From NCBI GenBank assembly GCA_024811115.1, contig JAKOGH010000532.1, positions 1 through 11,241 of the forward strand: a stretch of DNA of 11,241 nucleotides, read 5' to 3'. The translations under genes and the position numbers were made by a program. Below are positions 1-7,462 of the stretch, in pieces. Below the pieces are notes generated by a model that made no database searches, was not told the DNA's origin, and saw only the letters and a program-made list of their open reading frames with translations. This stretch comes from Terana coerulea (taxonomy: Eukaryota > Basidiomycota > Agaricomycetes > Polyporales > Phanerochaetaceae). Within the stretch, counting starts at the first letter, position 1, and every line of letters starts with the position of its first letter.

Positions 1-172
1 GAAGATTTTGTCGTAGTCGATTCCCTCAATTTGAGAGAAGCCGCGAGCTACAGTCGCGCTTTCTTTCGACCATCGATTTCTCATCAAAAACCCATCGGTT
101 TAATGACGTTTGCCTTTCGGCCGCGGGGCGAAATTCGAACACGCCTCTTTTGCTTAATGCATCGAGCTCGTC
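1..172 (-). pseudogene. Copia reverse transcriptase, N-terminal fragment (RVT_2)
   Basis: This is the start of a copia-type reverse transcriptase, which would copy element RNA into DNA inside a virus-like particle. Between 172 and 71 the minus strand encodes DELDALSKRGVFEF followed by RWVFDEKS, matching the family pattern of an acidic 'El..L' helix, a 'gvfe' strand and the 'kWvfk.K' strand. After a one-base frameshift near 55-70, bases 51-1 encode VARGFSQIEGIDYDKIF, the very conserved 'vAkGfsQ..GiDY.e.F' stretch. The catalytic palm motifs would lie further left and are not visible. Upstream, the expected tryptophan helix (near 172-200) is also out of frame. The family is clear and the copy is broken. 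Confidence 0.88.
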
Positions 173-897
173 TTTGCATGCAGCGCCATTCTACCTGCTG
201 TGTTTGCAGGCAGGCGGTTTATGTCGCGTAAAGTCCAGTCTCGGACTGAAGACTTTGTTAGCGTCAGGGATCGACTGCTTGGGCAAGCAAATAATTGTAG
301 AAATTTACTCCCCCCAGGCAGGTCGTGCCAGTACGTCATCTGACACTGGGCTTTCGCTTCCAGTGTCTCCAGTGGGCTCAGTGATATCGGGAACAGGGGT
401 TTGAGCTGTTCCCGGGATGTAGAAGGAGCTAGCAGGGCGTGTGGCGGGGACACTGTCGGGCTGCTTGCTAGACTGACCCGCCCTTGGTAGCTAACCTTGG
501 TGGGCTTGGTCTGGCCAGTCTGCTTTTCCACTACGGATCTATCATCGGCCTAAAATCCGTGACGGTGCTTGTGACTGGTCGTACACGGAGCCTGGATTTT
601 GACTGGGATCCCGTGCGCGAGTACTACGCCGCGGCAGGCAGGAATAACTGGTGGTGCCGGTACCTGCAGGTCTTCTCGCGGGTGGTGTCGCCCGCGACGA
701 GGCGGACTCGGGCTACGCCCAGCGGGGGCTTAGGGGTCGAACCGTCGTTCAACCGCTCGGTCTCTTTTTGGCGGAAGGAGGTTAGGACGAGGTGCAGCTC
801 GCCGTTTAGGCGGTGGCGCATCGTCGTCACTATCGTCTGATCACACCTTGCGAAGACTACACTGTCGTTCGCGTTTTTGGTGTTTTGCGCAGGCGGG
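173..897 (-). other. Pol linker between integrase and reverse transcriptase, decayed
   Basis: No conserved domain can be seen here. Copia polyproteins carry a long, Pro/Ser/Asp-rich and poorly conserved linker at this place, and the minus strand is consistent with that: near 330-410 one frame reads VPDITEPTGDTGSESPVSDD. Open stretches also occur in other minus-strand frames (for example 154-531 and 624-929), but no single frame runs through. I read the whole stretch as frameshifted linker rather than a gene. Nothing on the plus strand looks like a protein family. Confidence 0.5.
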
Positions 898-1165
898 TCA
901 GGCCGCGCGGGCATTTGCCGTCGGGACACTTGGGAAATAAGTTTCGCACCACTCGACTTGAGTTGAGCGAAACACGACAGTGGGTCCTCTCATGAAGGTC
1001 CAGCCGTGCTCGTCGTGTCCGATGTATGTCATCATTTCGGACTTAGGCTGTAGTTTGTTCTTTCGAACATCGGCAGGGATAAAGACCCATGCGCAGCCGT
1101 ACGCGGATGTTATCAGCGCGTGGTTTTCTTGTGAGTGCCTTATAAGGCGTAACCCATTTTAATCG
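898..1165 (-). pseudogene. Copia integrase C-terminal domain, fragment
   Basis: The segment continues the integrase core after an in-frame TGA at 1166-1168. It reads KWVTPYKALTRKPRADNIRV, then a one-base frameshift near 1095, then YGCAWVFIPADVRKNKLQPK, SEMMTYIGHDEHGWTF and a FRSTQVEWCETYFP end. This is the copia-specific pattern 'W.tPye.l..kkP...hlrvfGc.a.v.ip...r.Kl.pks..~ifiGy', with a closing 'v.f.E..fp'. The domain helps integrase bind element DNA and the target. It ends at a stop at 898-900, after which the linker begins. The match covers the full length of the domain. Confidence 0.88.
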
Positions 1166-1620
1166 TCAAGCGGGAGTGCGGTTGTAAAGCACTGTAGCGT
1201 GCATAACGTAAATTCCCACCACGAGGGAGGGATGCAAGCTGTAGAAGTGCATAGCCTCGGCTTTGTCCATGAGGGTTCGATTGAACCGCTCAGCGCGTCC
1301 ATTCTGCTGTGGAGTATAAGGAATGCTAGTTAGGATTTTAATCCCTTCGTCCTTTAGCATTTGAATGAATGCGTTTGATTTATATTCTCCCCTGCATCCG
1401 ACATCCAGCTCGACATTTGCTTTATGCTGGTTTTGAATCATAGCAAGAAAGTTTTTGTCGCTTGGATGGCGACGGATTTTAGCCTTAGGCAAATAACCCA
1501 TGCATGCGATATAATCATCGACAAAGGTGATGATATACTTGTATCGGTGATATGAATCGACCGGGAACTCTTTCAAGTCACTGTGAATGAGCTCAAAGGT
1601 TGCGATGCTCGTCGAGCGTC
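1166..1620 (-). pseudogene. Copia integrase catalytic core (rve, DDE), damaged
   Basis: The core joins element DNA to the target. One frame reads FELIHSDLKEF, with the first catalytic Asp at 1577-1579, then YIITFVDDYI, GEYKSNAFIQMLKDEGI and SIPYTPQQNGRAERFNRTL, with the catalytic Glu at 1289-1291, and it closes with LYNRTPA. The second catalytic motif, normally 'SDxGGEY', reads VGCRGEY in this frame; an SDAG can be read one frame away at 1401-1390, so a pair of compensating indels has displaced the Asp. The frame stops at a TGA (1166-1168), directly before the C-terminal domain. The upstream zinc-binding half is in a different frame. Confidence 0.93.
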
Positions 1621-1959
1621 GGCGGGAAAGAGCGATTGTGCATCTTCCTTGTCGCGCAGCCAGAGCAGGGTGAGTCCGACTTATTGTAGTCGAAACAGGA
1701 CATTCCGTCGTTGCTGACGGAAGTTGACGTAAGATCCAGCTCAGAGGGATGTCCAAAACGTCTATGCATTATCTCTCGTGCGAGACTAGCGCAAGGCTGT
1801 CTCGGTCAGTGTCTAAATAGTACACTGTTGCATTTGGATAAGCGGCACGAATTGCAATAATTCCTGGCGATTATCACCGTCCAGGATTTTCAGAGTGGTT
1901 GCGTCACCCTCAATTAACCGGTTCTGTTGTAGCAGCTGGCCAAGCGAGATTAGATTCAT
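1593..1959 (-). pseudogene. Copia GAG-pre-integrase and integrase zinc-binding domain
   Basis: Two frames carry the domain that precedes the integrase core. From 1959 the minus strand reads MNLISLGQLLQQNRLIEGD and then TTLKILDGDNRQEL, matching the 'NLiSlgqL...G..v.' stretch of the GAG-pre-integrase domain, and stops at 1813-1815. From about 1787 another frame reads LAREIMHRRFGHPSELDL and later CSGCATRKMHNRSFP. These give the His pair (H at 1764-1766 and 1749-1751) and the Cys pair (1665-1667 and 1656-1658) of the H-H/C-C zinc finger, stopping at 1593-1595. Just upstream of 1959 a third frame gives VRLMPSQKT, the 'vl.vP....' lead-in. All metal ligands are present but the frames are broken. Confidence 0.88.
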
Positions 1960-2016
1960 GTCTTTTGTGAAGGCATGAGTCGAACATTTTCAGTAAGACT
2001 TTAATCGTTCTATTTG

Positions 2017-2274
2017 TCAGCGGCTAGGACGGTAGTTGATGACGGAGTCACCTTCCTCAGAGATAGTTACATGCCCATTAGCCGTTTGAACGACAATTGG
2101 GTCAATGTTGCACAAGTTGCACAATAAACTTCTTTGACCGGTGAAGTGAAAAGATGCTCCTGAGTCGAGCAGCCAGTCCTTGATTTTGCAAGGTTTTACC
2201 TTTGCAGCTCTGACACGCGTTAAATAACTTATTGTGCACACATCGGTCTGGTATTTGAAGGAAACCTGCTCCAT
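2017..2274 (-). pseudogene. Copia aspartic protease
   Basis: The segment reads KIKDWLLDSGASFHFTGQRS and then PIVVQTANGHVTISEEGDSVI. WLLDSGAS is the catalytic aspartate motif (D-S/T-G-A) of the copia retropepsin, which cleaves the Gag-Pol polyprotein; the 'tang...i.g.G' strand follows at the expected distance. The frame closes at 2017, before the domain reaches its usual end, and joins the pre-integrase region through a frameshifted gap (about 1960-2016). The visible start at 2274 is only where the frame opens. In the intact element this would be an internal part of a polyprotein, so no true start codon is expected here. Confidence 0.9.
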
Positions 2275-2371
2275 TCAATATAGTAGCATACATGGTATCT
2301 ACTTATTTAATCCAGCCCGCCGAGACGCTGCGTCAGCTGCAAAGTATCGGTCAGTGAGATGCAGTGCAGAG

Positions 2372-4319
2372 TTAGAGGTACTCAAGTACGCGTCGATGAT
2401 GTCTTGGTGGATCTCGATTGTCCATCAGGCATCCGGCGAACTGGTCGTCGACGTCGCTGTCGTTGTCCTCGTTTGAGGACACGGCGTCCCTCGATATCAG
2501 GGTGGTCACGGGCGTCGAAGCCGTCCTCCCTGTCGAGCAACATTTGCATGTCGACCTCGTCGGACCAGATGATCGGCGAGGATTCGCGCAGCCGCGCTTG
2601 GCGGGCGAGAGGAGCTGCCCTCGATGAACTCCGGCTCAGCAAACTTTCGTTTGAGCGATGTTGTTTGAGTCGATGCGGGCATCGAGCTCGGCGATGCGAG
2701 CATCGAGCATGCGCTCGGCGTAGTCGAGGTCGGCCTGCTTGGCCCGACGAGCCTCTCCGCGGCCTCATCCTCGGCGGCGGTGGCGGCGAACCGCTCTCCT
2801 GAAGCGTAGCGAGTTTGACAAGCTGGTGTCGCTCCTATCGGGCGTGCCCGCGACGCTTCTGGTCGAGGTCGAGCCCTTGTTCAGGGCGGCGTTCTTATCC
2901 GCGATCCACTGCTTGCGAGCAAGTTTGCGGAGCTCTGCGGCCTCGTGAAGCTGGGCCTTATGCAGAGTCTGGTACTCGCCATCCTCGTCGAGGATTGCTA
3001 ACAATTTAGTTAGCCTGGGGAGATCGTCGAGAGTGAACTCCTGTTGGAATTCTAACTCACGGACGGCGTTCCGCAGATTGGCGGTGCTCGATATCCCACA
3101 TGGCGTCGGCACGGTGAGCGTTGTGCTCGTTGGCGTCGATGACCTCCTCGAGGGTCTGGATGCGCTCCTGGGACCCGACGACTCCGAGCTTCTCAGCAAG
3201 GGCTAGTGCCTTGCGGGCGGGAAACTGGTTGCCATTGCCGAGCCAGAGCTCGCGTTCTCCCTTCGATGCGAGACTGAATTTCTTCCGGCCTCGGACTTGG
3301 GGGAGCGGCATGTCGGGGGCGAAGTCGTTCACCACCGGGATGACTGGGGCGGCGATGTAGGAGTGACCGTGGTCAGCATCCTGGGCCTTGCCCTTGCCCT
3401 TGCCCGGCGCGCTTGCCGCGCTGGGTCTTTTTTCCCTTGCCGTTGCCGGCACCGTCCTGCTGCTGCTGCTGCTGCCCTTGCGGGCGCTGCTGCTGCGCAT
3501 GCTGCTGCTGCCCGTTAGGGCGCTGCTGCTGTTTGAACTGGGGATCCTTCCCTTGTTCTTGACGGCGGTGACGCGTTTAGCAGACTCGATCTGCTTGCGC
3601 TGTCCACCGGAAAGCTTCCGCTGCTCCCATGCAGCGATGAGCTGCTGCCCGTACTGCTTGGGATCGGGGCTTCCAGCAGGTAGAGGGATCAGGGAAGTGT
3701 CTACCATCTTTTGATTTAGAGTGGTGACTGTGGCGACGTGCTTACCGTACGCTGGTGTCTTCGAGATGAGGAGCATCAGGTGTAAGTAAGCCTTACTTCC
3801 ACATAGGCCACGTTGAGGCGGTCGATGTGGGATTGAATCTTGGCGATCGTGGGTGCTTGGGACTGGTCATCAGGGATGTGAGTCTCCAGAAGGCCCCTGA
3901 AGTCGGTGTAGGCCGTCTGCAGGGTGTTCTGGGTGTGGGTGGTCTGCAGGGACTCGTACAGGGCCTTGGCTGTTGTTTCGTTCTTCACTGACTGTCCAAT
4001 TTGGTATGTCAAGCGAAGGCGGATGAAGCCCATGGCCCGGAGGTCGTCGTTGATCCAGTCGTCGAGCTTGTCGACGGCCCTGAGTGCTCATGCTCGTTGC
4101 CGGGTACCTCGCCAGTGGCAGGGAGCCCAGGGGTGTTTGGAGTGGCGGGCGAGCGGGAGCTGCCGGGACAGTGCGGAATAAGACCGGTACCGTCGGCTGG
4201 GTCGTCAAGAGCTGACGAGAGATGCCCTGAGTGCCCAGGAACGACTTCAAGGTGTCGTTCCAGTGCTCCCAGTTGGTTCCGTCGAGGACAGGGACAAGCT
4301 TCTTGAAAGAGGAAGACAT
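2372..4319 (-). pseudogene. Copia gag, frameshifted, with Gln-rich tract and charged C-terminus
   Basis: Gag would form the particle. The start is the ATG at 4319-4317, reading MSSSFKKLVPVLDGTNWEHW; 'L.G.NW..W' is the first helix of copia Gag (Retrotran_gag/UBN2-like). After a frameshift, 4092-3776 reads AVDKLDDWINDDLRAMGFIR and on to ETTAKALYESLQ, the middle of that domain. A third frame (about 3795-3540) gives KHVATVTTLNQKMVDTSLIP. Next comes a Gln-rich tract coded by CAG runs, then FPARKALALAEKLGV. The frame from about 3110 to 2372 gives NAVRELEFQQEFTLDDLPRL and a helical DYAERMLDARIAELDARID stretch, broken by TGA at 2765, and ends in an acidic DNDSDVDDQF tail. I see no CCHC zinc knuckle. 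At least four frame changes make it non-functional. Confidence 0.78.
3457..3531 (-). repeat. CTG/CAG trinucleotide runs coding a Gln-rich tract
   Basis: A perfect (CTG)6 lies at 3457-3474 on the plus strand, followed by shorter CTG/GCT runs up to 3531. On the minus strand one frame codes QFKQQQRPNGQQQHAQQQRP and continues with more Gln, while the neighbouring frame, which is the longest open one, codes a Ser-rich stretch. Similar Gln/Pro-rich tracts are familiar to me in basidiomycete copia Gag, so I take the Gln frame as the original. Slippage in such runs is a likely source of the frame changes on both sides. Confidence 0.7.
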
Positions 4320-4539
4320 TGATGAGTTCTGAAGGGACAGAACAGTCAGTACAACGTACTGACATGGCTTTAGCCAAGGAGGGGCCCTAAGGGGCGTCCT
4401 CGTGCCTGCTCAGCTTGCCCGGCGCAGACGGTCGCTAGGTAGCGCAACCGTCGCGCACGATGGCAGCGAGTAGGTACAGGCGAGTTTACCAATGAGCTGG
4501 TTGTTGCTGCCAGTGACGGCGCAATCAACTGCGTCATCG
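4320..4539 (-). other. Untranslated leader of the copia element
   Basis: This 220-base stretch lies between the primer binding site and the gag ATG. No open frame of note or conserved motif is visible on the minus strand. Its position and length fit the leader where packaging and dimer signals of LTR retrotransposons usually lie, but I cannot point to a specific signal. Confidence 0.5.
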
Positions 4540-4551
4540 GGGCTCATAACC
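4540..4551 (-). promoter_or_regulatory. Primer binding site for initiator tRNA-Met half molecule
   Basis: The minus strand reads GGTTATGAGCCC, directly after the ACA that ends the LTR. This is the exact complement of GGGCTCATAACC, the anticodon loop and flanking stem of eukaryotic initiator tRNA-Met (anticodon CAT). Drosophila copia and yeast Ty5 are known to prime from a cleaved initiator tRNA-Met whose 3' end lies in this arm. The two further bases (CG) may also pair, depending on the host tRNA. The position with no gap after the LTR supports the assignment and fixes the LTR inner edge. Confidence 0.85.
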
Positions 4552-4843
4552 TGTAGAAGTGCAGCGCATACAGCGGCGTACACTCCTACTGAGGCCTAGA
4601 GGAAGCTAGGATGGTTACTCACCTGTAGGTTGGTTGGTACACACGTTAGTGGGTTGAGAGCTGTAAGAGTCTTATTATTGTATAGCGCAGAGGGCTGCCT
4701 TATATACAATACTGGGTGGCTGTACTACAAACAGGCACAAATAGATACCAGGACAATAGACAATAGGCATTGTCACGGTGGAACCTGGTAGAACAATAGA
4801 GAAGATGTGAGCAGAGTGCTTACGGCGTCTATCTGACTTAACA
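4552..4843 (-). repeat. 5' LTR of the copia element
   Basis: On the minus strand the proposed LTR begins TGTTAAGTCAG (4843 downward) and ends CTACA (4556-4552), the usual TG...CA with short inverted tips (TGT...ACA). The inner edge is well fixed by the adjoining primer binding site. The outer edge is a best guess from the TGTTAA tip; 4845 is an alternative because the tip is preceded by TG. The length of about 292 bases is normal for fungal copia. A TATA box sits in the middle. The partner LTR and the second copy of the target duplication are outside the window, so the ends cannot be checked here. Confidence 0.72.
4700..4707 (-). promoter_or_regulatory. TATA box in the LTR
   Basis: The minus strand reads GTATATAA, about 136 bases into the LTR, where the U3 promoter should be. 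Transcription would start some 25-35 bases further on, near the run CTATACAATAATAAGAC, and proceed into the leader and gag. The site agrees with the orientation of the element. Confidence 0.6.
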
Positions 4844-4880
4844 CACCCCAGGTGAGTCAGTAAGAGATTGAAGGCTTTTG

Positions 4881-5609
4881 TTACTTAGGTGCCATAATTG
4901 TAATATATGAGTGATGATGCACGCCCGGCCCGATAGAGGCTAAGGTGAGAATATCGATTGCACAGACACGACATGAGTTTGCACCCAGCCAGAGCGGCGT
5001 ACAGGTGGTCTCGGCCGGTCGCGCTACGGGTCGGGGTTTTCCCTTCCTGCGCTCTTTGGCCTTCCGGTATTTCTTCCGGTTTGCCTTAAGCGCGTGCTTT
5101 AGGTAATAGGAGAAAACCTCCCTTCCCATAATGTCGGTGTACATGCCCTGGGGCTGTGTGACACTCTCGATATTATCTTTGTATTTGCGACGAGATTTCT
5201 CGTCCTTGTCTCTCTCCTGTGTCCACTTGCCCTCGAGCAAGTGTTGTGGAAGGTAGAACTTCTTTTTGACAATGTGTTGATCCGCTGTCAATATAATTGT
5301 GCGCAGCCACTTGTGGGGCAAGTGGAACAGCAGGTCATTCGGGTAATCGGATGCCCACTGCCGCACAGCGTGCTGAATGACGCTTCCTCCTTCTCCGAAT
5401 AGAAGCGCAGAGGGTGTCTGTTGATTCTTGCACCAGGCTCCTCTCCATCTTCGAACGTGACAACTTCATGCCAGCCGAAGACTTTGTGGGTAGCCTTGCC
5501 ACCGTTTGGGCCATGGCGTTGACGCTGCCATGCCCAGAAGCGCTCTTTGCGCTCGATTGTGATCTGTCGGATGAATTCATCCTTCCGGTCTCATGAGTCA
5601 ATGTTTCGC
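4881..5609 (-). pseudogene. Unrecognised protein remnant downstream of the LINE
   Basis: Two minus-strand frames look protein-like. From about 5580 to 5345 one reads EFIRQITIERKERFWAWQRQ, then KVFGWHEVVTFEDGEEPGAR and NRHPLRFYSE. After a frameshift another (about 5390-4881) reads VIQHAVRQWASDYPNDLLFH, then LPHKWLRTIIL, IESVTQPQGMYTDIMGREVF and a Lys/Arg-rich end (KANRKKYRKAKERRKGKP). The Trp/His/Phe-rich composition and continuity suggest a real old coding sequence, but I know no family with these motifs. A stop (TGA, near 5595) separates it from the LINE C-terminus. It could be a 3' extension of the LINE, a fragment of another element, or a host gene that was hit by the insertions. Function unknown. 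Confidence 0.4.
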
Positions 5610-6101
5610 CACCAGACACCTGTGCGAATGTCTCTGTGTCAATCAATAGCGTCCTGTATGAGGTCGCCCCACTCAAACCCTCGCTATCAACGGATTGAGA
5701 TATAGAAATATGGCGATATCCGGCTATGTCAAGGCGGCTCTCCTTATTTTGTAGGTGAAGCTGTTTGCCTGCAGCAATCAGCTCAAGCCGTTCCTGCTCG
5801 GGTACAATCCGAGGAGGTTTGTGAAGTCTGATCCAGAATGGGCACTCGTAGAGGATGTGCCGTCGTGTTTTGAACTTTGGGTGGTCAGTGTCGCATGGGC
5901 AATACAACGGCCCGGGTTTGGGCGTCCATTTGCTCACACCATCTCTATCGGTTTCCCATTTGCTGTGCTTCATCCGGAACTCCCGTGAAGTGTCCGGTGG
6001 TGAAGCGTGTCAATCTAGAGTAGAACTTCGTTTTGTTTCTGAAGTTCCTTAACGCCCAATGGCGTTTGGGCATGTTTGAGAAGAGAGCATGCTCATCCTT
6101 C
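5610..6101 (-). pseudogene. LINE ORF2 C-terminal Cys/His finger region
   Basis: After the RNase H, one frame reads RNFRNKTKFYSRLTRFTTGH, the 'f.rltRl.TGH' motif found before the terminal finger of many LINE ORF2 proteins. A frameshift then gives YCPCDTDHPKFKTRRHILYE followed by CPFW, that is C-x-C, a spacer, H, and C, the usual 'CpCG....T..Hil.eCp' finger, thought to bind nucleic acid. The protein then runs on to LLIDTETFAQ near 5620, similar to the closing 'fl..T.af' of such proteins. Beyond that the same frame stays open to 5335, but a different frame looks more protein-like, so I end the element here. Confidence 0.75.
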
Positions 6102-6840
6102 TCAACCAGGAGATTTCTCCTGGTATTTGATGTTCTTCATCTGAGCCTTCCAGCTGCGTATAGCATGGCTGGAGAGCCTTTGCTTTGCTACTGATTGTGA
6201 CGTATAGACTGGCTGATTCATCTCGGCACCCTCTGTAGCGAGTTTGTCGACCGCGTCAGCCTCCGAGTGCAAGCCGGTGACGTATTCCATGTGATAGTGG
6301 GACGGCTGCCACATGACTGCGAAGTTTGCGGCGTGGGGAACAGGCTCTGATTGAGCCATCCCTCAACGCTTCACAAGCACCAATAGATTCCAATTAGCTG
6401 GAATTGTTTTTGGCTTTCAGAATGGCAATGCCTGCCGCCCTGTTATTCACAAATATGGTGAGCGAGTCATACTTGTAACCCGCTCGCGATGCTCACGGGA
6501 CATGTACAATTTGTCTCTGTTTTCGGGGAGATCTGCCCACACTTGGTAGTCTAGGTCTCCTTGTTTGAATGCCTGGTAGAGGTCGTCTTCTGACTCCTTC
6601 ACAGCGCAAAGTATGCCCTGATATAGGGCTTGCATCTCAGCGTCAAACACAGTCACCTGGCCACAAGGCCAGTTGTGCTGCGCCATGACATCGGCATCAA
6701 AGAGGGCAGGCCGGTGTTTGCCCTTCAAATCAAGCAGTCAGTACGCCGCTCCGGGTGGAGGGTACGCCCGTTTGCTTGTCTTTCAACATTGATCCGTTTG
6801 TGAACAGAATCGTATTATCATCTTTGGCGGCCGCTTGCAT
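6102..6840 (-). pseudogene. LINE RNase H domain with altered catalytic positions
   Basis: RNase H removes the RNA strand during copying. Pieces in several frames give all four active-site strands. The first, normally 'DGS', reads ILFTNGSM with Asn at 6797-6799. The Glu is present in GQVTVFDAEMQALYQG (6636-6638). The third, normally '.yvDs..A', reads LTIFVNNRAAGIAIL with Asn at 6445-6447. The last Asp region is intact: WQPSH, then HSEADAVDKLATEGAE. The pieces are separated by stops and frameshifts near 6447 and 6728. Two of the four metal-binding residues are therefore Asn, which by itself should disable the enzyme. Family assignment is firm. Confidence 0.82.
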
Positions 6841-7462
6841 TTGGAGTTCTGCAAACTGCTCGTACCACTCACTAAACCCTGCTGCACCCTTTTGGGGATG
6901 AGCCTGGGCTTTCTGTCATTCCAGTTCACTCTGGTCAGTCCGTAGATCTGAACAATAGTGTTGTCTGGGCCATCTATGGTGGCAGGGTTGTTGCGATCTT
7001 TGAGATCCCAAATGCGGTTGCCTGGCGTGCTCTGATTAGAGAGTGGCAGTCTTTTCTCATGGGAAAGTTCCATGAGGGTCTCCATGTGGTCAATGGGCAT
7101 TTGTTTAAATCGCTTCTTGGCCTCTCGGCAGTCAGTCTAACGCGCCCCGCATAGAGCGTGGCTCAGACTGCCTTCTCGTTCACAACCTTCTTCCCACTCA
7201 TATAGGGCGAGGGATGGGGTGGCATTCCGGGAAGTGTGCGTGCACGAATGCATGCCTTCTTTATTTGTTTGGTCATGAGCTGCTTGATGGGAGCAGTCCC
7301 GCAAACATTCCCATTCCTCCCACGGGAGTGGTTTTGAAGGCACTAGTGATCCATTGCATTGCTACGTTTTGAACCCGCTAGATGGCTTCGTAAATTTTGT
7401 GATTACTCCACATGTATGAAGACCACCATAACTGTGCTCTGTAGAGTATCACAGGGACGACA
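6841..7462 (-). pseudogene. LINE ORF2 region between reverse transcriptase and RNase H
   Basis: This connector has the features seen after the thumb in Tad/I-type ORF2 proteins. Near 7440-7270 the frame reads YRAQLWWSSYMW, then RVQNVAMQWITSAFKTTPVG, matching 'Y..plW......l...Qn.aLr.i.gafrTTp'. A second frame near 7258-7165 reads KKACIRARTLPGMPPHPSPY and ends with a stop. A third (7100-6783) gives MPIDHMETLMELSHEK and a Pro/Asn-rich stretch leading to the RNase H. Stops and frame changes occur at each join. No enzymatic function is expected for the segment itself. Confidence 0.65.

Larger units (their letters stand above)
1..4843 (-). mobile_element. Degenerate Ty1/copia LTR retrotransposon, 3' end outside window
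   Basis: Read on the minus strand the order is LTR, primer binding site, gag, protease, integrase, reverse transcriptase. Integrase before reverse transcriptase is the hallmark of the copia (Pseudoviridae) group rather than gypsy. The 5' LTR is at the high-coordinate end, while the rest of reverse transcriptase, RNase H and the 3' LTR lie beyond base 1. The coding region is broken by in-frame stops (for example 1166-1168 and 2765-2767) and by many one-base frameshifts, so no functional polyprotein can be made. The gag and protease regions resemble basidiomycete copia elements from memory, which is an inference. The superfamily call is strong; the exact outer boundary at 4843 is less certain. 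Confidence 0.9.

Noticed and set aside
31..1162. Several plus-strand open frames of 60-118 residues
   Set aside because: They lie opposite the copia reverse transcriptase, linker and integrase C-terminal domain, show no family motifs, and overlap each other.
3388..3714. Leu-rich plus-strand frame resembling a membrane protein
   Set aside because: The Leu run is only the reverse reading of the CAG tract of gag; the flanking minus-strand sequence is clearly gag.
4320..4880. tRNA or other small RNA gene near the copia 5' end
   Set aside because: The only tRNA-like sequence is the 12-base primer binding site; there is no cloverleaf around it.
5414..6052. Plus-strand frames opposite the LINE C-terminal region
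   Set aside because: They are antisense to the Cys/His finger and TGH motif, which are much more specific.
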